Assembly (NCBI GenBank): GCA_003427395.1
Contig: BFEA01000171.1
Location: forward strand, 444,209-466,330
Origin: Chara braunii
Taxonomy: Eukaryota; Streptophyta; Charophyceae; Charales; Characeae
Direction: 5' to 3'
Length of the DNA stretch: 22,122 nucleotides
Positions 8,935 through 18,762 of this stretch are shown here, piece by piece. The translations under genes and the position numbers were made by a program. The notes beneath the pieces are model-generated. The model was not told the origin of the DNA. It made no database searches and saw only the letters and a program-made list of their open reading frames with translations. Position 1 is the first letter of the stretch; every line of letters starts with the position of its first letter.

Positions 8935-10288
8935 AAGGGGCCCAAAGTCGAAGGAGGAAGTACTGAGACAACCCCTCTTTGGCAACGAACTACTGAAGGA
9001 CGAAAAGGGACAGACATGGACCCTCAAGGGAAAGGACAAAAGATGGAGAAGATGGGTGGAGAATGGCATATGGAAGATAGAACATATATGGGATGACGAA
9101 AATAGAAATTGGAAAACAGAAAACGAACTAAGACCCCTGCTAAGGGGACACCATAACCTAAAGAAGAACATAGAGGACCTCATAGATAGCGTACCGATAG
9201 CATGGAGGTCGCTCCTGAACAAAGACAGAGGACGGTAAAAGGGAGATTGCGCAACGATGAAAATTCAGGAGTGCCCCTCAGTAGCGCTAAGATTTAGATC
9301 GACATCAAGGACTGACCCTAACCAAGCAATCTTCGACATACATGAGTTGGAACTATCGGGGAAGGCTATAACCATGGTAAGGAGCGAAAGGCTGGAGACA
9401 CTAGAATTCAAGACCAACGACTTAAGAAAGATTAGAGTGCTTAAAAATGAACAAATGAGAGCAGGAAAAAAGGGTAAGAAAGAAAAAGAAACAACCTGGC
9501 TTTTTAGACCAAATAAAGATATAACAGAGCTGGAAGTGGACCCAGGGGAATGGGGTTGGTACGAGGATAGGGGTAGAGGGCGAGCAAAGAAATGGAGAGC
9601 ACTACATGAATACACAGTAAAGATAGGCTACAAAACAAGATGTAGATCAGCAAACCCCAACCAGATAATAGCAAAGAGATGGGAACAGCACGCACAAACG
9701 GACCCCTCATGGCTACAAAATATACCTTGGACCTACTATTCCTCAACCAGACCGCAAAAAGTAAGAAGCCTACAATGGTTGATAATGCACCTAGCTGTGC
9801 CAGTAAACGGATGGTTGGACATAAGACGCAAAGAGGGTGATAGAACGGAGACCTCATCCCATTGTAAAATGTGCACAGGGAATCATCCAGAAACCCTGAC
9901 ACATTGCTTAATAAGCTGCCCTCACGCAGAGGCCTTATGGGACAAATGCTCAAAACCTGGCATAAACTACCATCGAAGGAATACCCTAAGGACCAACTCT
10001 TTCGCCTAACAGCTATGGACAAAGAAGGCACAATCATTGAAGAAAACAACCCAGTACTAGAACTTCTCAGAAAAAACACACTGTTGGTGACACGAAAAGC
10101 GAGATGTGGAGGCACACTAGGGAAAAGGACCATCTTAACGAATGAAGCGTGGGAAGAGGCAAGAGAACTGATGGAAGCGGAAATCAGAGTGGAATTGAAG
10201 CACGCCCTAAACAAGATGGACAAGCAAACAGAAAACACAGAGAAAATTAAAATTCAAAAAGAATTCGAGGAGGTATGGCTAAAGGGCT
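8850..10288 (+). pseudogene. LINE ORF2 C-terminal fragment B, cut by LTR copy 1
   Basis: One frame is open from 8828 to 10009 except for a TAA at 9236-9238. A frameshift near 9950 moves the coding into the frame that runs on to 10288. Conserved parts in order: KEEVLRQPLFGNELL, WRRWVENGIWKI, DPGEWGWYEDRG, KVRSLQWLIMHLAVPVN, a zinc motif C-X2-C-X9-H-X4-C at 9863-9919 (CKMCTGNHPETLTHCLISC), then NEAWEEARELMEAEIRVELK. The RT and endonuclease domains are missing (5' truncation). The zinc motif is typical of the region after the RT in plant L1-type LINEs, where it is thought to bind nucleic acid. The frame ends at EEVWLKG, where LTR copy 1 begins at 10289, so the LTR interrupts the LINE. Confidence 0.78.
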
Positions 10289-10844
10289 TGCCTCCGCATT
10301 TGGCATTCGGGCACTGGCTGCATGCTGCGCTAACGCTGGCCAGCGCTCACGCGCTCACGGGCGAGCTGGAAGGAGCAGGCAGCCATAGTCGAGCTGCGCT
10401 GCTCTATGCTGGATGGGGCGCATGGTGGTTCTTGGGTGCAAGTGGCATCTGTGAGTCGGGGATCGAGGTTGTGAGTGATACGAGAGACATACCTGGTGCT
10501 TGAGGCGAACGGCATTGGCCGAGATCTGCTCGTACTTCGGGGAGCTGTTGACGTCATCGGCGACATTGTATATTAGGCTAGATAGGATCTGCCATCTGTA
10601 GTCTGGGCGCCGAGCGCCAGATAGGATATCGACATTGGTTCTTCGTTGATGATGATGAGACTATTCCAGCATTGTCAATTATGAGCTTTTTCTGTGCTCT
10701 TATTTGGTGAAACTCTTCTGTGCTCTTATTTGGTGAAACTCGTGATGCAATTCTGCTATTGGTTCGAGCTCACGACTATCTGGTCTCATGTGTATGATGC
10801 TGTTTGATTTCTGAAGTTCGCTATTGCTCATTTTCCTTGCAATT
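10289..10844 (+). repeat. LTR copy 1 (5' LTR)
   Basis: A 556-bp sequence from TGCCTCCGCATTTGG to CATTTTCCTTGCAATT. It aligns with 19573-20118 with 14 substitutions, insertions of 14 and 10 bp in copy 2, a 7-bp and a 1-bp insertion in this copy, and a 26-bp tandem duplication in this copy (10689-10714 and 10715-10740). It contains TGACGTCA at 10549-10556, TATATTA at 10569-10575 and a GC-rich hairpin at 10602-10621. A tRNA-type primer-binding site starts at its 3' edge. With a canonical CA end the LTR would stop at 10841. Confidence 0.82.
10549..10621 (+). promoter_or_regulatory. LTR core promoter: CRE octamer, TATA box, hairpin
   Basis: TGACGTCA (10549-10556) lies 20 bp, start to start, upstream of TATATTA (10569-10575). 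About 30 bp further is the inverted repeat TCTGGGCGC-CGA-GCGCCAGA (10602-10621), which would fall close to the transcript 5' end. The same three parts with the same spacing occur in LTR copy 2. The promoter role is inferred from motif order. Confidence 0.6.
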
Positions 10845-10856
10845 TGGTATCGGAGC
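10845..10856 (+). other. Primer-binding site, initiator-Met tRNA type
   Basis: TGGTATCGGAGC differs at one base from TGGTATCAGAGC, the well-known plant retroelement primer-binding site complementary to the 3' end of initiator methionine tRNA. It directly follows the LTR (or follows CA plus ATT), the expected place for priming minus-strand DNA synthesis. Confidence 0.8.
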
Positions 10857-12096
10857 TGTGGTACGGTGCGCTCATCTGGCGCTTGTCTTCTGCCTGTGCG
10901 GTACATGCACGCGGTCTGCTGGGCGAGCGGCCGTGGGAGGTGTGTTGTGAGGAGGTTGGAGACAAGTAAGGCGACCCAGGAGGTGAGGGGCATCGCCAGG
11001 AAAGCTACAATGTGGTGATCATTGGGTGTTCGCAGTGTGATGAGAACTATCCGATGTATGATGGATGCTGAGGTGGAATGGCGGTGCAATGCTGGTTGTG
11101 TCGAAGCAACGATTGGTCATCACAATCAACATCGGGTCATCTGGTGAGAATAGTTGTGGTTGGGGGCAGCTATTTTGAGGCTCGTTGCACCTACCCTCTT
11201 CGACACTTCTTACCGTGAGGATGTGTGTTCTGTCTTGAGAGTCCTCTCATGTGAGGAGTCGACTGCGCTCAACCTTGAGAGTCGTCAGTGTTCACAGGGA
11301 GCATCTGGAAGGAGAGGGCGGTGCTATCTGAAGGGCCCTGGACGAAGCATTGGGTCACAATCACCATGCCAACCCACCGGGAGTAGAGCACTTTGTCCTT
11401 TGTCTGCTCCCTGTGCTATTGAGGGGTTCTGAGGGGCAGGCCAGCCCTATGGGAAAGACGATACCGGACGTCTGTAAATAAATACCGGCAGGGGACCTTC
11501 CATTGGCTGTGATCGTTGTCCTGTTTGTGACGTTAAACAATTCCTGAGGACTTCGGGGGCCGTCCATAAAAACGCCTCCTGATCAGCCAATCGGTCGGTG
11601 TAAGGCTCGCTGCACGCGAGGATAAATATGGTGCAGGGCTGGCCAGCTCAGCGGGACTCTTGGCACATGGGTGGGCTGTGTGCACACCTTTAGACACGCA
11701 CGCTGTCCAGATTGCCCAGGGACGCTGCCGACAAGAGACATTCAAGAAGAACTGAGGGAGGGGTATATTCCAGGTGATAAGTTCGGGTAAGGTTCCATTC
11801 TGCAAACAGACCCAACAAATGATTTTTATTTTGATTAGTTAGATGTACAGCCATTAACATCTGACAGACAACATAGTTAGAACTGTTTTCTGTTCATTGT
11901 GCTTTCTGTTTGCGAACTAGTCAAAGTCAAAGTAGTTTCGTTTGTAGGAATCTGAACTTACCTGTTGGACCCAAATGTATATACTCTGGTACAGCCACCG
12001 ATTAATTATTTTAATTATTATAAATCGGCTTGTGCACTATGCTGCGGTAGGCATCAAAGAGTGACCGAGTGCAGATTGTGTACAGTTTTGTAGCTT
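10857..12096 (+). other. Long untranslated leader before gag
   Basis: No supported gene in 1.24 kb. It holds the promoter-like block at 11531-11629 and an AT-rich stretch just before the gag ATG. It may be a genuine long leader, or 11.4-11.96 kb may be the gag-pol unit's own 5' LTR. I see no second copy of this region downstream of the pol gene. Confidence 0.5.
11531..11629 (+). promoter_or_regulatory. Conserved promoter-like block with CCAAT and TATA
   Basis: 11531-11587 matches the minus-strand block at 1531-1476: CGTTAAA, AATTCCTGAGGA, GGGGG, TATA-like CATAAAAAC and GCCTCCTGATCAGC in order. Immediately after come CCAAT (11587-11591) and ATAAATAT (11622-11629), 35 bp apart, a plausible core promoter. 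It lies 0.5 kb before the gag ATG. Confidence 0.55.
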
Positions 12097-12816
12097 ATGA
12101 GCGACAGGGATACCACTAGTCAGGACGACCGGATCTTGCGATCGGCTGGACACCCGATTGCCCACGTGGCATTAGGACCCGAGGGTGATAGGTTACTGTT
12201 CAGCCAGCTTAGGGAGAGACAGCAGCAGCAGCGGAGAGCTAGGGCAGCAGAGGCCAGCAGGGCGTTGGCAAGTGAAGCCGCAGCTTCAGCAACCATGGCA
12301 ACTGCTGCGCAACAGAGTTCCCAGGCCAGCAGTTCAAGGACCGTTGGGTCAACAGTTGCGCAGACACTAAGTCAGTCCACTGGCGTTATGGCAAGCCAGG
12401 CCATAGTATTGACTCCTGATGAGATCGCCATACAGCAGGCAGCACTGCAAGAGGAGCAGCTATAGAAGACTCTAGGAGAGATAAAGGCGGAGAAAGAAAG
12501 AATGATTAGAAGAAGAGCAAGGATGCACTGGAGACAAGCAGACATTAGTGAGTTAGAGGGTATGGACCTGACGCACATGGATGCAGATGTGAGGACGCTG
12601 CGGACAGTTCTGCTAGTAGTAGAAATGCAGGACCACCACAAGGCTCTCCTTCACGACGTTCAACAGAGTCTGGCCATTCTGGTCGACCGAGCGCAGGCAG
12701 GTCCATTGCCGTCCGGGCCCGGTGCCTGGCCCGTTGTACATCCTCCTCCTTTTGTCCCATCGGTGACTGGGGTATCCCCATATGTCTCCCAGCATAGGTC
12801 CAAGCCGCTTCCCTAG
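12097..12816 (+). pseudogene. gag: gag N-terminal region
   Basis: Starts at the ATG at 12097 (MSDRDTTSQDDRILRSAGHP). One frame stays open to 12816 apart from a TAG at 12463-12465, in a context (EEQL-stop-KTLGEIKAEK) where CAG is likely. The product is rich in Gln, Ala and Ser, with a charged helical stretch (EIKAEKERMIRRRARMHWR), then a Pro/Gly-rich part. It would be the amino-terminal part of the particle protein. After the TAG at 12814-12816 the similarity moves to another frame. Confidence 0.7.
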
Positions 12817-12818
12817 GT

Positions 12819-13786
12819 GTGCCGTTAACAGGAGGGTTCTCGACAGGTCCTAGTGTACAGCTTCTTGTACGGACAATGTTCTCCCAACCTCCGTCGCAGG
12901 TTGCCGTAAGCGGGCAGCCTGTTGTCTCGCAGCCTGCACAACTGCGGGGTACACAGCCCCAGCAGCAGCTAGTGCAGCAGCCTGCACCTCAGGGTCCACA
13001 GCGGTGCAAGTACCGGGACAAAGTCAGTGGGTTCCAAGCACGGCCATCGCCGCCCCTAAACCCTCTACAGGGGACAAGAGGGGCGAAGACCTTGACACAT
13101 GGTTGAGGTCAGTGCCAGTCTATGTCAAGTGTAAACTTACCTTGCCGCACAAGGAAGTGCTTGTGGCTGCCTCCTACTTAGATGGGAGTGCAGCAAGATG
13201 GTTGAGTGGTTTAGTGCAACTACAGGGATACAGTCATGACTTCCGCGCTTGGGCGGTCAACCAGAAACTGGATCACTTCCTTAAGCTAGTGGAAGACAGG
13301 TGGCAGGATCCTTAGGAGGCTCAAAAAGCCACTGACGCGATCCTGACTCTGAACCATAAACAGTTCAAGTCAGTAAGAGAGGCCACAGATGCAGTAGAGC
13401 GTCTGATTTGTGTCCCTGGGGTGCGGTATGACCCCCAGGTTTTACTCACCTCCTACCTGAGATGTTTCCTTATGCCTCTCGGGAATCAGATGGCAAGTGA
13501 GGCCAACATCAATATGCACAACTTCTCCTCGTTCGGCAAGAAGGCCCTAGACCTAGAAGCAAAGATAGGGCATGGACAGACACCCACGACGGATGGAAGG
13601 AAAAAGTCACCACCTCCCAAGTGGAAGGCGAAGGGTCGCATTATGTTCATCGACATTGATGGTTCTACCATCGAGTCGGACGACGACTTCCAGGCGGGAG
13701 TGGGTTCAGAGGCGGCCAGCGTAGAGGCTTCAGGGGGTGGAGTAGTCGCTGCCTCAGTACAAAAAGGAGAAAGCGGGTCTCATTGA
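12819..13786 (+). pseudogene. gag: gag capsid region
   Basis: A Gln/Pro-rich linker (about 12819-12990, frame 3) leads by frameshift into the capsid-like domain in frame 2: GDKRGEDLDTWLRSVPVYVK, LVAASYLDGSAARWLSGL and FLKLVEDRWQDP. This has the make-up of a Ty3 Retrotrans_gag capsid domain. A TAG at 13313-13315 falls between WQDP and EAQKATDAI, again a probable CAG-to-TAG change. The frame then continues through FKSVREATDAVERLICVPGV to 13786. Another frameshift, near the A run at about 13760, leads to the zinc knuckle. Confidence 0.75.
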
Positions 13787-13987
13787 GGACGTGTGTAGAG
13801 ACCGGTACACCTGACAGGGCTGTATTCGTTGTGGTCAATATGGCCACAACCAATTCAAGTGCCGCAGTAAGAAGGTGACCAAGAAGACCCCGCCTACGAT
13901 GGGGCAGGCGTTGGGATCCTCCGCTCCCGTAGGTGGCAACGTGGCCAGCAATTCTGGCAGTGCTCCGGGAAACACGTCGGGCCAGTA
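13787..13987 (+). pseudogene. gag: gag nucleocapsid zinc knuckle
   Basis: Frame 3 encodes CIRCGQYGHNQFKC at 13821-13862, a perfect C-X2-C-X4-H-X4-C retroviral-type zinc knuckle for RNA packaging, followed by basic residues (RSKKVTKK). A TGA at 13812-13814 just upstream (DRYT-stop-QGC) fits a CGA-to-TGA change. The metal ligands themselves are all intact. Confidence 0.85.
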
Positions 13988-14017
13988 GGGATAGTAGTTG
14001 TTCCTACTAGGGTCGAG

Positions 14018-14374
14018 GTGGTGGATACACCCTCACCATCTCGAGAGATGGCCCAAGCTTCTGACTCCATAGTCGTCCCGCAAACACATTCGGACCCATC
14101 GATCCTCTGTTCGATGAATGTGTTCGAGTCCTTGGAGGAGTTAGAGGAGGAGTGGTCTAGATTAGACCCGCTAGCTTCTTGGACGACCTTGGTTAAAGCC
14201 CCTAAGGGTGAATTGTTCGTCAGCGAGGTAGTCATCGGCGGCCGCAAGGTCGGGGCCTATTATGACACTTGCTCGATGCGGAACTTCATTACTCGCGCGT
14301 GCGTTGAGAGGCTGCGCTTACAGGGGCAAGTACAACGCCTGAGTCGACCTGTGCCAACAAACAGCGCATGGTAG
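14018..14374 (+). pseudogene. pol: Retropepsin-like aspartic protease region
   Basis: Encodes an acidic spacer (VFESLEELEEEWSRLDPL), then GELFVSEVVIGGRKVGAYYD and TCSMRNFITRACVERLRL. This has the place and shape of the clan AA protease active site, normally D-T/S-G-A/S. Here the triad reads D-T-C (14264-14272), Gly to Cys, a single-base change that should abolish catalysis. Two compensating frameshifts (about 14345 and 14400) and stops at 14372 and 14387 separate it from the RT part. Confidence 0.7.
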
Positions 14375-14401
14375 TCAACAACTACCTAAGAGTGTTTTTT
14401 C

Positions 14402-14989
14402 TTGTACGCGGGAGGGGAATTGAGACATCGAGCCTCGTTCCTAGTCAGCGATGATCTCCCAATGCACATTCTGTTGGGTATGTACTATCTTTCGGTTGCA
14501 CAGCCCCAGTTTGAATGGGACCGAAAAGTGGTCAAGCACATTTTGCCAGGTGGGGGGACTGCCAGATTACGTAAGTTTAAGGCTAGTAGTTTGATCGAGT
14601 CCTACATATGCATGTGTGCCGCCGAGTTTTACAATTATTATAAGCAAAATCCAGAGGAGGGTATGTACCTAGTTTATGTCTCTGCAGCAGGCGAGCCGGT
14701 GAAAATGTCGTCGGAGATAGAGGGAGTAGCTGCTAAATACCCTGATCTATTTGAAGAGCCGAAAGGGGTTGTTGAGAAAGAGGTCCTCCACGCGACAAAG
14801 ATTATCCCAGGATCTAGTATTCCAAAGGGTAGGATCTATCGGATGTCTTTAGGCGAGCTTCACGAGCTCCGCCGACAACTCAAAGAACTCATAGAGAAGG
14901 GTTGGATCCGACCAAGTGTCTCCCCTCACGGATCTCCAGTCTTATTTGTGCCGAAGAAGGGGGGAACTCTGAGGATGCGCATTGATTAA
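14402..14989 (+). pseudogene. pol: Protease tail and reverse transcriptase N-terminal part
   Basis: Encodes ASFLVSDDLPMHILLGMYYL (end of the protease fold), then a connection, and the start of the RT: KGRIYRMSLGELHELRRQL, LIEKGWIRPSVSPHGSPVLF and VPKKGGTLRMRID, the classical opening of Ty3/gypsy RT. One missing base at about 14986 turns the continuation into TAA and shifts the frame for the next segment. Confidence 0.85.
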
Positions 14990-15426
14990 TGGGCCTCAAT
15001 GCCATCACTGTCAAGAACCGAGAGCCCCTACCACGCATCGATGACTTGCTAGATAGAGTTCAAGGGTCCCAGTACTTCAGTAAGATAGATTTGAAGTCCG
15101 GGTACCATCAGATTGCAATACGGCCCGAGGATCAACACAAAACCGCTTTTCAAACCAGGTACGGTCTGTACGAGTTTGTGGTGATGCCTTTCGGCCTTTG
15201 CAATGCTCCTGGCACCTTTCAGCACGCTATGAGTCGGATCTTTCATGACTACTTGGATAAGTTTGTCATCGTGTACCTCGATGACATACTTATTTTTAGT
15301 AGGACTGTCGAGGAGCATGTTGCGCACTTAGACAAAGTCCTCAGTCTCCTTCGGCAGCACAAGTTTAAGATCAACGGGGAAAATTGCGAGTTTGGTCGCA
15401 CCCCCGATCTTGTACTTGGGACATGA
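14989..15426 (+). pseudogene. pol: Reverse transcriptase catalytic domain
   Basis: RNA-dependent DNA polymerase core: PRIDDLLDRVQGSQYFSKID, LKSGYHQIAIRPEDQHKTAF, FVVMPFGLCNAPGTFQ and VYLDDILIFS. The YLDD box is at 15274-15285, and the motif A Asp (KIDLKSGYHQ) is kept, so the catalytic aspartates survive. The frame breaks at 15424 because of what looks like one extra C in a CCCCC run near 15403. The next frame resumes with ILYLGHEIF. Confidence 0.92.
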
Positions 15427-16080
15427 GATTTTCGTGGAGGGTTTAAAGCCCGATGACGCGGCCAACATTCGTGACTGGCCGCGTCCTCAGTCTGTGACTG
15501 AGAAGAGGTCCTTCTTAGGGATGAACGACTACTATCACAATTTTGTAAAGAACTATAGCATAGTGGCCACCCCTTTGACAGACCTGACGCGCCTTGACAC
15601 CCCATGGGAGTGGACAGACAAGTGTGAGGCTGCTTTCAGACATCTGAAGCATACGTTGACGCACCATGAGGTCTTGAAACTTTCTGATCCTGACAAGCCG
15701 TTTATAATAACCACGAATGCTAGCCAATATGGCATAGGTGCCGTGCTCGCGCAGCACGAGGAGCCAAAGTTGAGGCCAGTCGAGTACATGTCCAAAAAGA
15801 TGCCCTCTCACAAGTTGGCTAAGTCCACCTACGAGAAGGAGCTCTAAGCGATTTACAAGGCACTGACCCATTGGAGGCATTACCTCCTTGGGAGGTTCTT
15901 CATTGTCAGGACTGATCATCAGACCTTGAAGTGGATGAGGACCCAGCCAGTGCTCTCCAATGCCTTGAAGCGCTGGATCGAAGTCATTGAACAGTATGAC
16001 TTTGAACCGCAGTATCTGAAAGGGGAGTACAACAAAGTTGTTGATGCCTTATCGCGTAGGCTTGATTTCTCTGGTGCGCT
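15392..16080 (+). pseudogene. pol: RT thumb/connection and RNase H domain
   Basis: ILYLGHEIFVEGLKPDD and FLGMNDYYHNFVKNYS (thumb) precede RNase H: DKPFIITTNASQYGIGAVLA, MSKKMPSHKLAKSTYEKEL, FIVRTDHQTLKW and YNKVVDALSRR. RNase H removes the RNA strand during reverse transcription. The first catalytic Asp (normally TDAS) is Asn (15716-15718), a G-to-A change. The later Glu and Asp positions are present. A TAA at 15845-15847 interrupts EKEL-stop-AIYKAL. Confidence 0.88.
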
Positions 16081-17351
16081 GATCACTGAGTTCGGGCTTG
16101 CGGACGATGCCACTCGCTCTTTGGTGGAGGCCTATCGCAAGGACCAGTTTATGTCCGAGATCATACGCAGACTCGGGGCGAAGGACAAGGTGACTTCTAT
16201 CCAGTTTGAGCTGGTCACTGATCTGTTGTTTCTTGAGAAGGCAAGGAATAAACGTCTTTGTGTGCCAGATAGAGAGTCTTTGCGTAGTTTGTTTCTAGGA
16301 GAGTGTCATGATGCCACCGGACGTTTTGGCTATAAAAAGACAGCAGCCAATCTGCTGCAGAGATTCTGGTGGCCCACGATGATGAAAGACGCGAAGCTAT
16401 ATGTGGAGACTTGTTAGGACAAGCCACATACACAGGCTCCTCTTGGGCTTTTGAAGCCCCTTCCGATCCCTGAGAGGCATGGTGAGAATTTGTCCATGGA
16501 CTTCATGGATATGCTGGTCACTAGCAAGAGTGGAATGCGCTACGTCTATGTCATTGTGGATAGATTTAGCACGTACGCTTGGTTAGTCGCAATGTCGACA
16601 ACAGCTAAAACGCAGTATGTGATTAAACTGTTCAAAGAGAACACGGTCAGATATTTTGGACTACCAAAGTCTATAGTCAGTTACCGTGATGTGCGATTTA
16701 CTAGTGAACTGTGGAAGGCCGCAGCTGCAGAACAGGGAACACAACTGCAGATGACATCAGGGAACCATCCAAAGGCGAATGGGCAAGCAGAGCAGTTGAA
16801 CCGCGTTGTACAACACCTGTTGAGGCATTACATCAAGCCTAATTAGGTAGACTGGGATGAGAAACTTGCTCTCATCGCGAGCCTGTATAATAACGCTGTG
16901 CACAGAGCAACGGGAGTGAGCCCGAACAGCCTGCTACTGGCATTCAAGCCTAAACTGCCCTTTGATTTCCTACTACCTGAGAACCAGCCGTCTGCTGCAC
17001 CAGGAACCTTAGAGTTCGTTTATCGATATGAGCGTCTGATGCAGCAGGCTGTTGAACAGATGCACAAGGTACAGGCGACGATGATAGAGTCAGAGAACAA
17101 GCACCGCCGCCCATCTACATTTTCGGTAGGGGGGAGAGTCTGGGTTATGTCCTCAGAACTGGGACAGGAGCACAGGATTTCCCGCAAGCTCATGCCACAG
17201 TACTTTGGACCATGGGAGGTCCTAGATGTTGTTGGGGATGAACCAGATGGGACGTCATACGTTATTCGCATCCCTGGTCACTTACGTACTTACCCTGTGT
17301 TTCACGCTTCCAAACTTGCACCTTTCAGAGAAACAGATCAGTTCCCCTCCC
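16081..17351 (+). pseudogene. pol: Integrase
   Basis: The N-terminal zinc region is degraded: ECHDATGRFGYKKTA has Arg where the second His is expected, and a TAG at 16415-16417 follows VETC. The core domain keeps the D,D,E set: LSMDFMDML, SYRDVRFTS and GNHPKANGQAEQLNR. The usual SDRD reads SYRD, which spares the catalytic Asp. A TAG at 16844-16846 follows HYIKPN. The C-terminal part VGGRVWVMSSELGQE, LMPQYFGPWEVLD and YPVFHASKLAPFRETDQFPS is the conserved GPF/Y-type module of chromoviruses. The frame is cut at 17351 by the retroposon. Confidence 0.92.
17336..17351 (+). repeat. Target-site duplication, left copy
   Basis: GATCAGTTCCCCTCCC, identical to 18858-18873. A preceding A is also shared but cannot be told from the poly(A) tail. 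It encodes DQFPS in the integrase frame, and the right copy picks up the same frame. Confidence 0.93.
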
Positions 17352-17438
17352 ATTTGGTGGAGGAGGTCGGCCAGGGGCAAGAGGGAGAGGAGCGTTGTGT
17401 GTCCGCAGCATCTTGAGTTAGCGCAGGGCAATGGGCGC

Positions 17439-17575
17439 GATCATCATCATAGTCATTATCATCTAAATCATCACTACCATTATCATCATCATCTTATCAG
17501 CATCATCATCATTACCAATATCATCATTATCATCATCATAAATATCACTATCAGATTCATCATCATTGGCATCAT
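17439..17575 (+). repeat. Imperfect (ATC)n microsatellite
   Basis: A tract of ATC/ATT trinucleotides with interruptions, within the retroposon. Confidence 0.9.
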
Positions 17576-18359
17576 TTAGTTTCACTTTAACATCATCTGT
17601 TCTGAATTGTTAGCATATTTGCAGGAATCATCACGATAATTACGTAATTTTGTTCCTTGACTATACTCTTTAATAAATCCCGAGTTTTTTTTGAATTTCA
17701 CTATCATAGCTTAAATCCTGATAGTTTTTTCGATAATTACTTTCTGCTATCTAAATTGGTGGGAGTAGTCATCTGTTCATTGGGCGCAAGGGGAAGGGGA
17801 ATAACTGTAATAATCTTTATGCTGCCCTGCGCCCTTTTCAACAGATCCTTTTCAGAAAATTCCGAGTTTATTCCTGGGGTGGATCGATTATTTTAGAAGG
17901 GCAGAAATGGGAGAGTGGGGTGGATAGGGAGCGCTATCCTGCAGGGGCTTCGCAAGGAGGGGGCTGAATGTCTCGAAGAGGGTAGAAGCGGAGTTGGGGG
18001 TTTGTCCTGTTTCTGGGGCTGGGGTGGTNGGAGGGGTCAACATCGTCCTCAGTGGAGGCAGAAACGGGCAAGGGGTGGCGAGGGCATGTTTTAGGAGGGA
18101 ACTGCGTGTCCTCGGGGATAGGGGTGGAGGGGGTTGGTCCTATATTGGGGCCGAGGGAGAGCGGGACGCTCGCCTCGGCGGGGGCAATGTAGGGCTGAGG
18201 GGGTAGGGGGAGGGAGGGGTGATGTTCTTTAGAAGATTTCTAATCTTCCGGTCCAGTAATTTCGTTCGCCTCTCGAGGAGGTTGTGGGAATAGGTGATAT
18301 CTGGCATGTCATCTTTGATCCTGCGTACGGTGGTCAAAATTCAGTGGCCCTTGAAGACC

Positions 18360-18575
18360 GATGCTGGAGCAACGATGGCCGGAGCCGGAGCCAGGTGGCG
18401 CAACTCTGTGACCTAGCTTAGTGGGGCATGAGGCCTGGTAGAGAGATCTGGGGGGCTGTTTGTGGGGGCAGTCTTAGTGGTCATCGGGGGTCGTAACTGA
18501 AGCAATACTGGCCAGTGCTGGAGCAAGGTGGTGCAACTCTGTAACCCAGCCTGATGGGAGCATGAGGCCTGGAAG
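18360..18575 (+). repeat. Diverged duplication inside the retroposon
   Basis: GCTGGAGCAA, GTGG(C/T)GCAACTCTGT, ACC(T/C)AGC and GCATGAGGCCTGG occur in order in 18360-18444 and 18515-18575, offset by about 134 bp. Confidence 0.7.
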
Positions 18576-18762
18576 AGCTTCGGTTCGTGCTGAAAACGGC
18601 CATGCTGGCGGTGGTCGAAGGTGGATTGAATAGGTTTCACCTATCTGATTCATGGTTGGGAGGCCTGTTGACACACAATTTCTCAATGTTTCTGAGTTTT
18701 CCTTTTCTCAAATTGCCGAAGCCGGGTAATGGCCCCGGTAGCTCATTCTTGTATTCTGATAA

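Noticed and set aside
8501-8971. Ser/Leu/Pro-rich minus-strand frame
   Set aside because: It is the antisense of AG-rich sequence and runs into the LINE coding strand.
11154-11432. Small plus-strand frame in the chromovirus leader
   Set aside because: It begins at a non-ATG codon, has no recognisable features and lies in a likely untranslated leader.
17994-18206. Gly-rich plus-strand frame inside the retroposon
   Set aside because: G-rich low-complexity sequence containing an N, with no domain.
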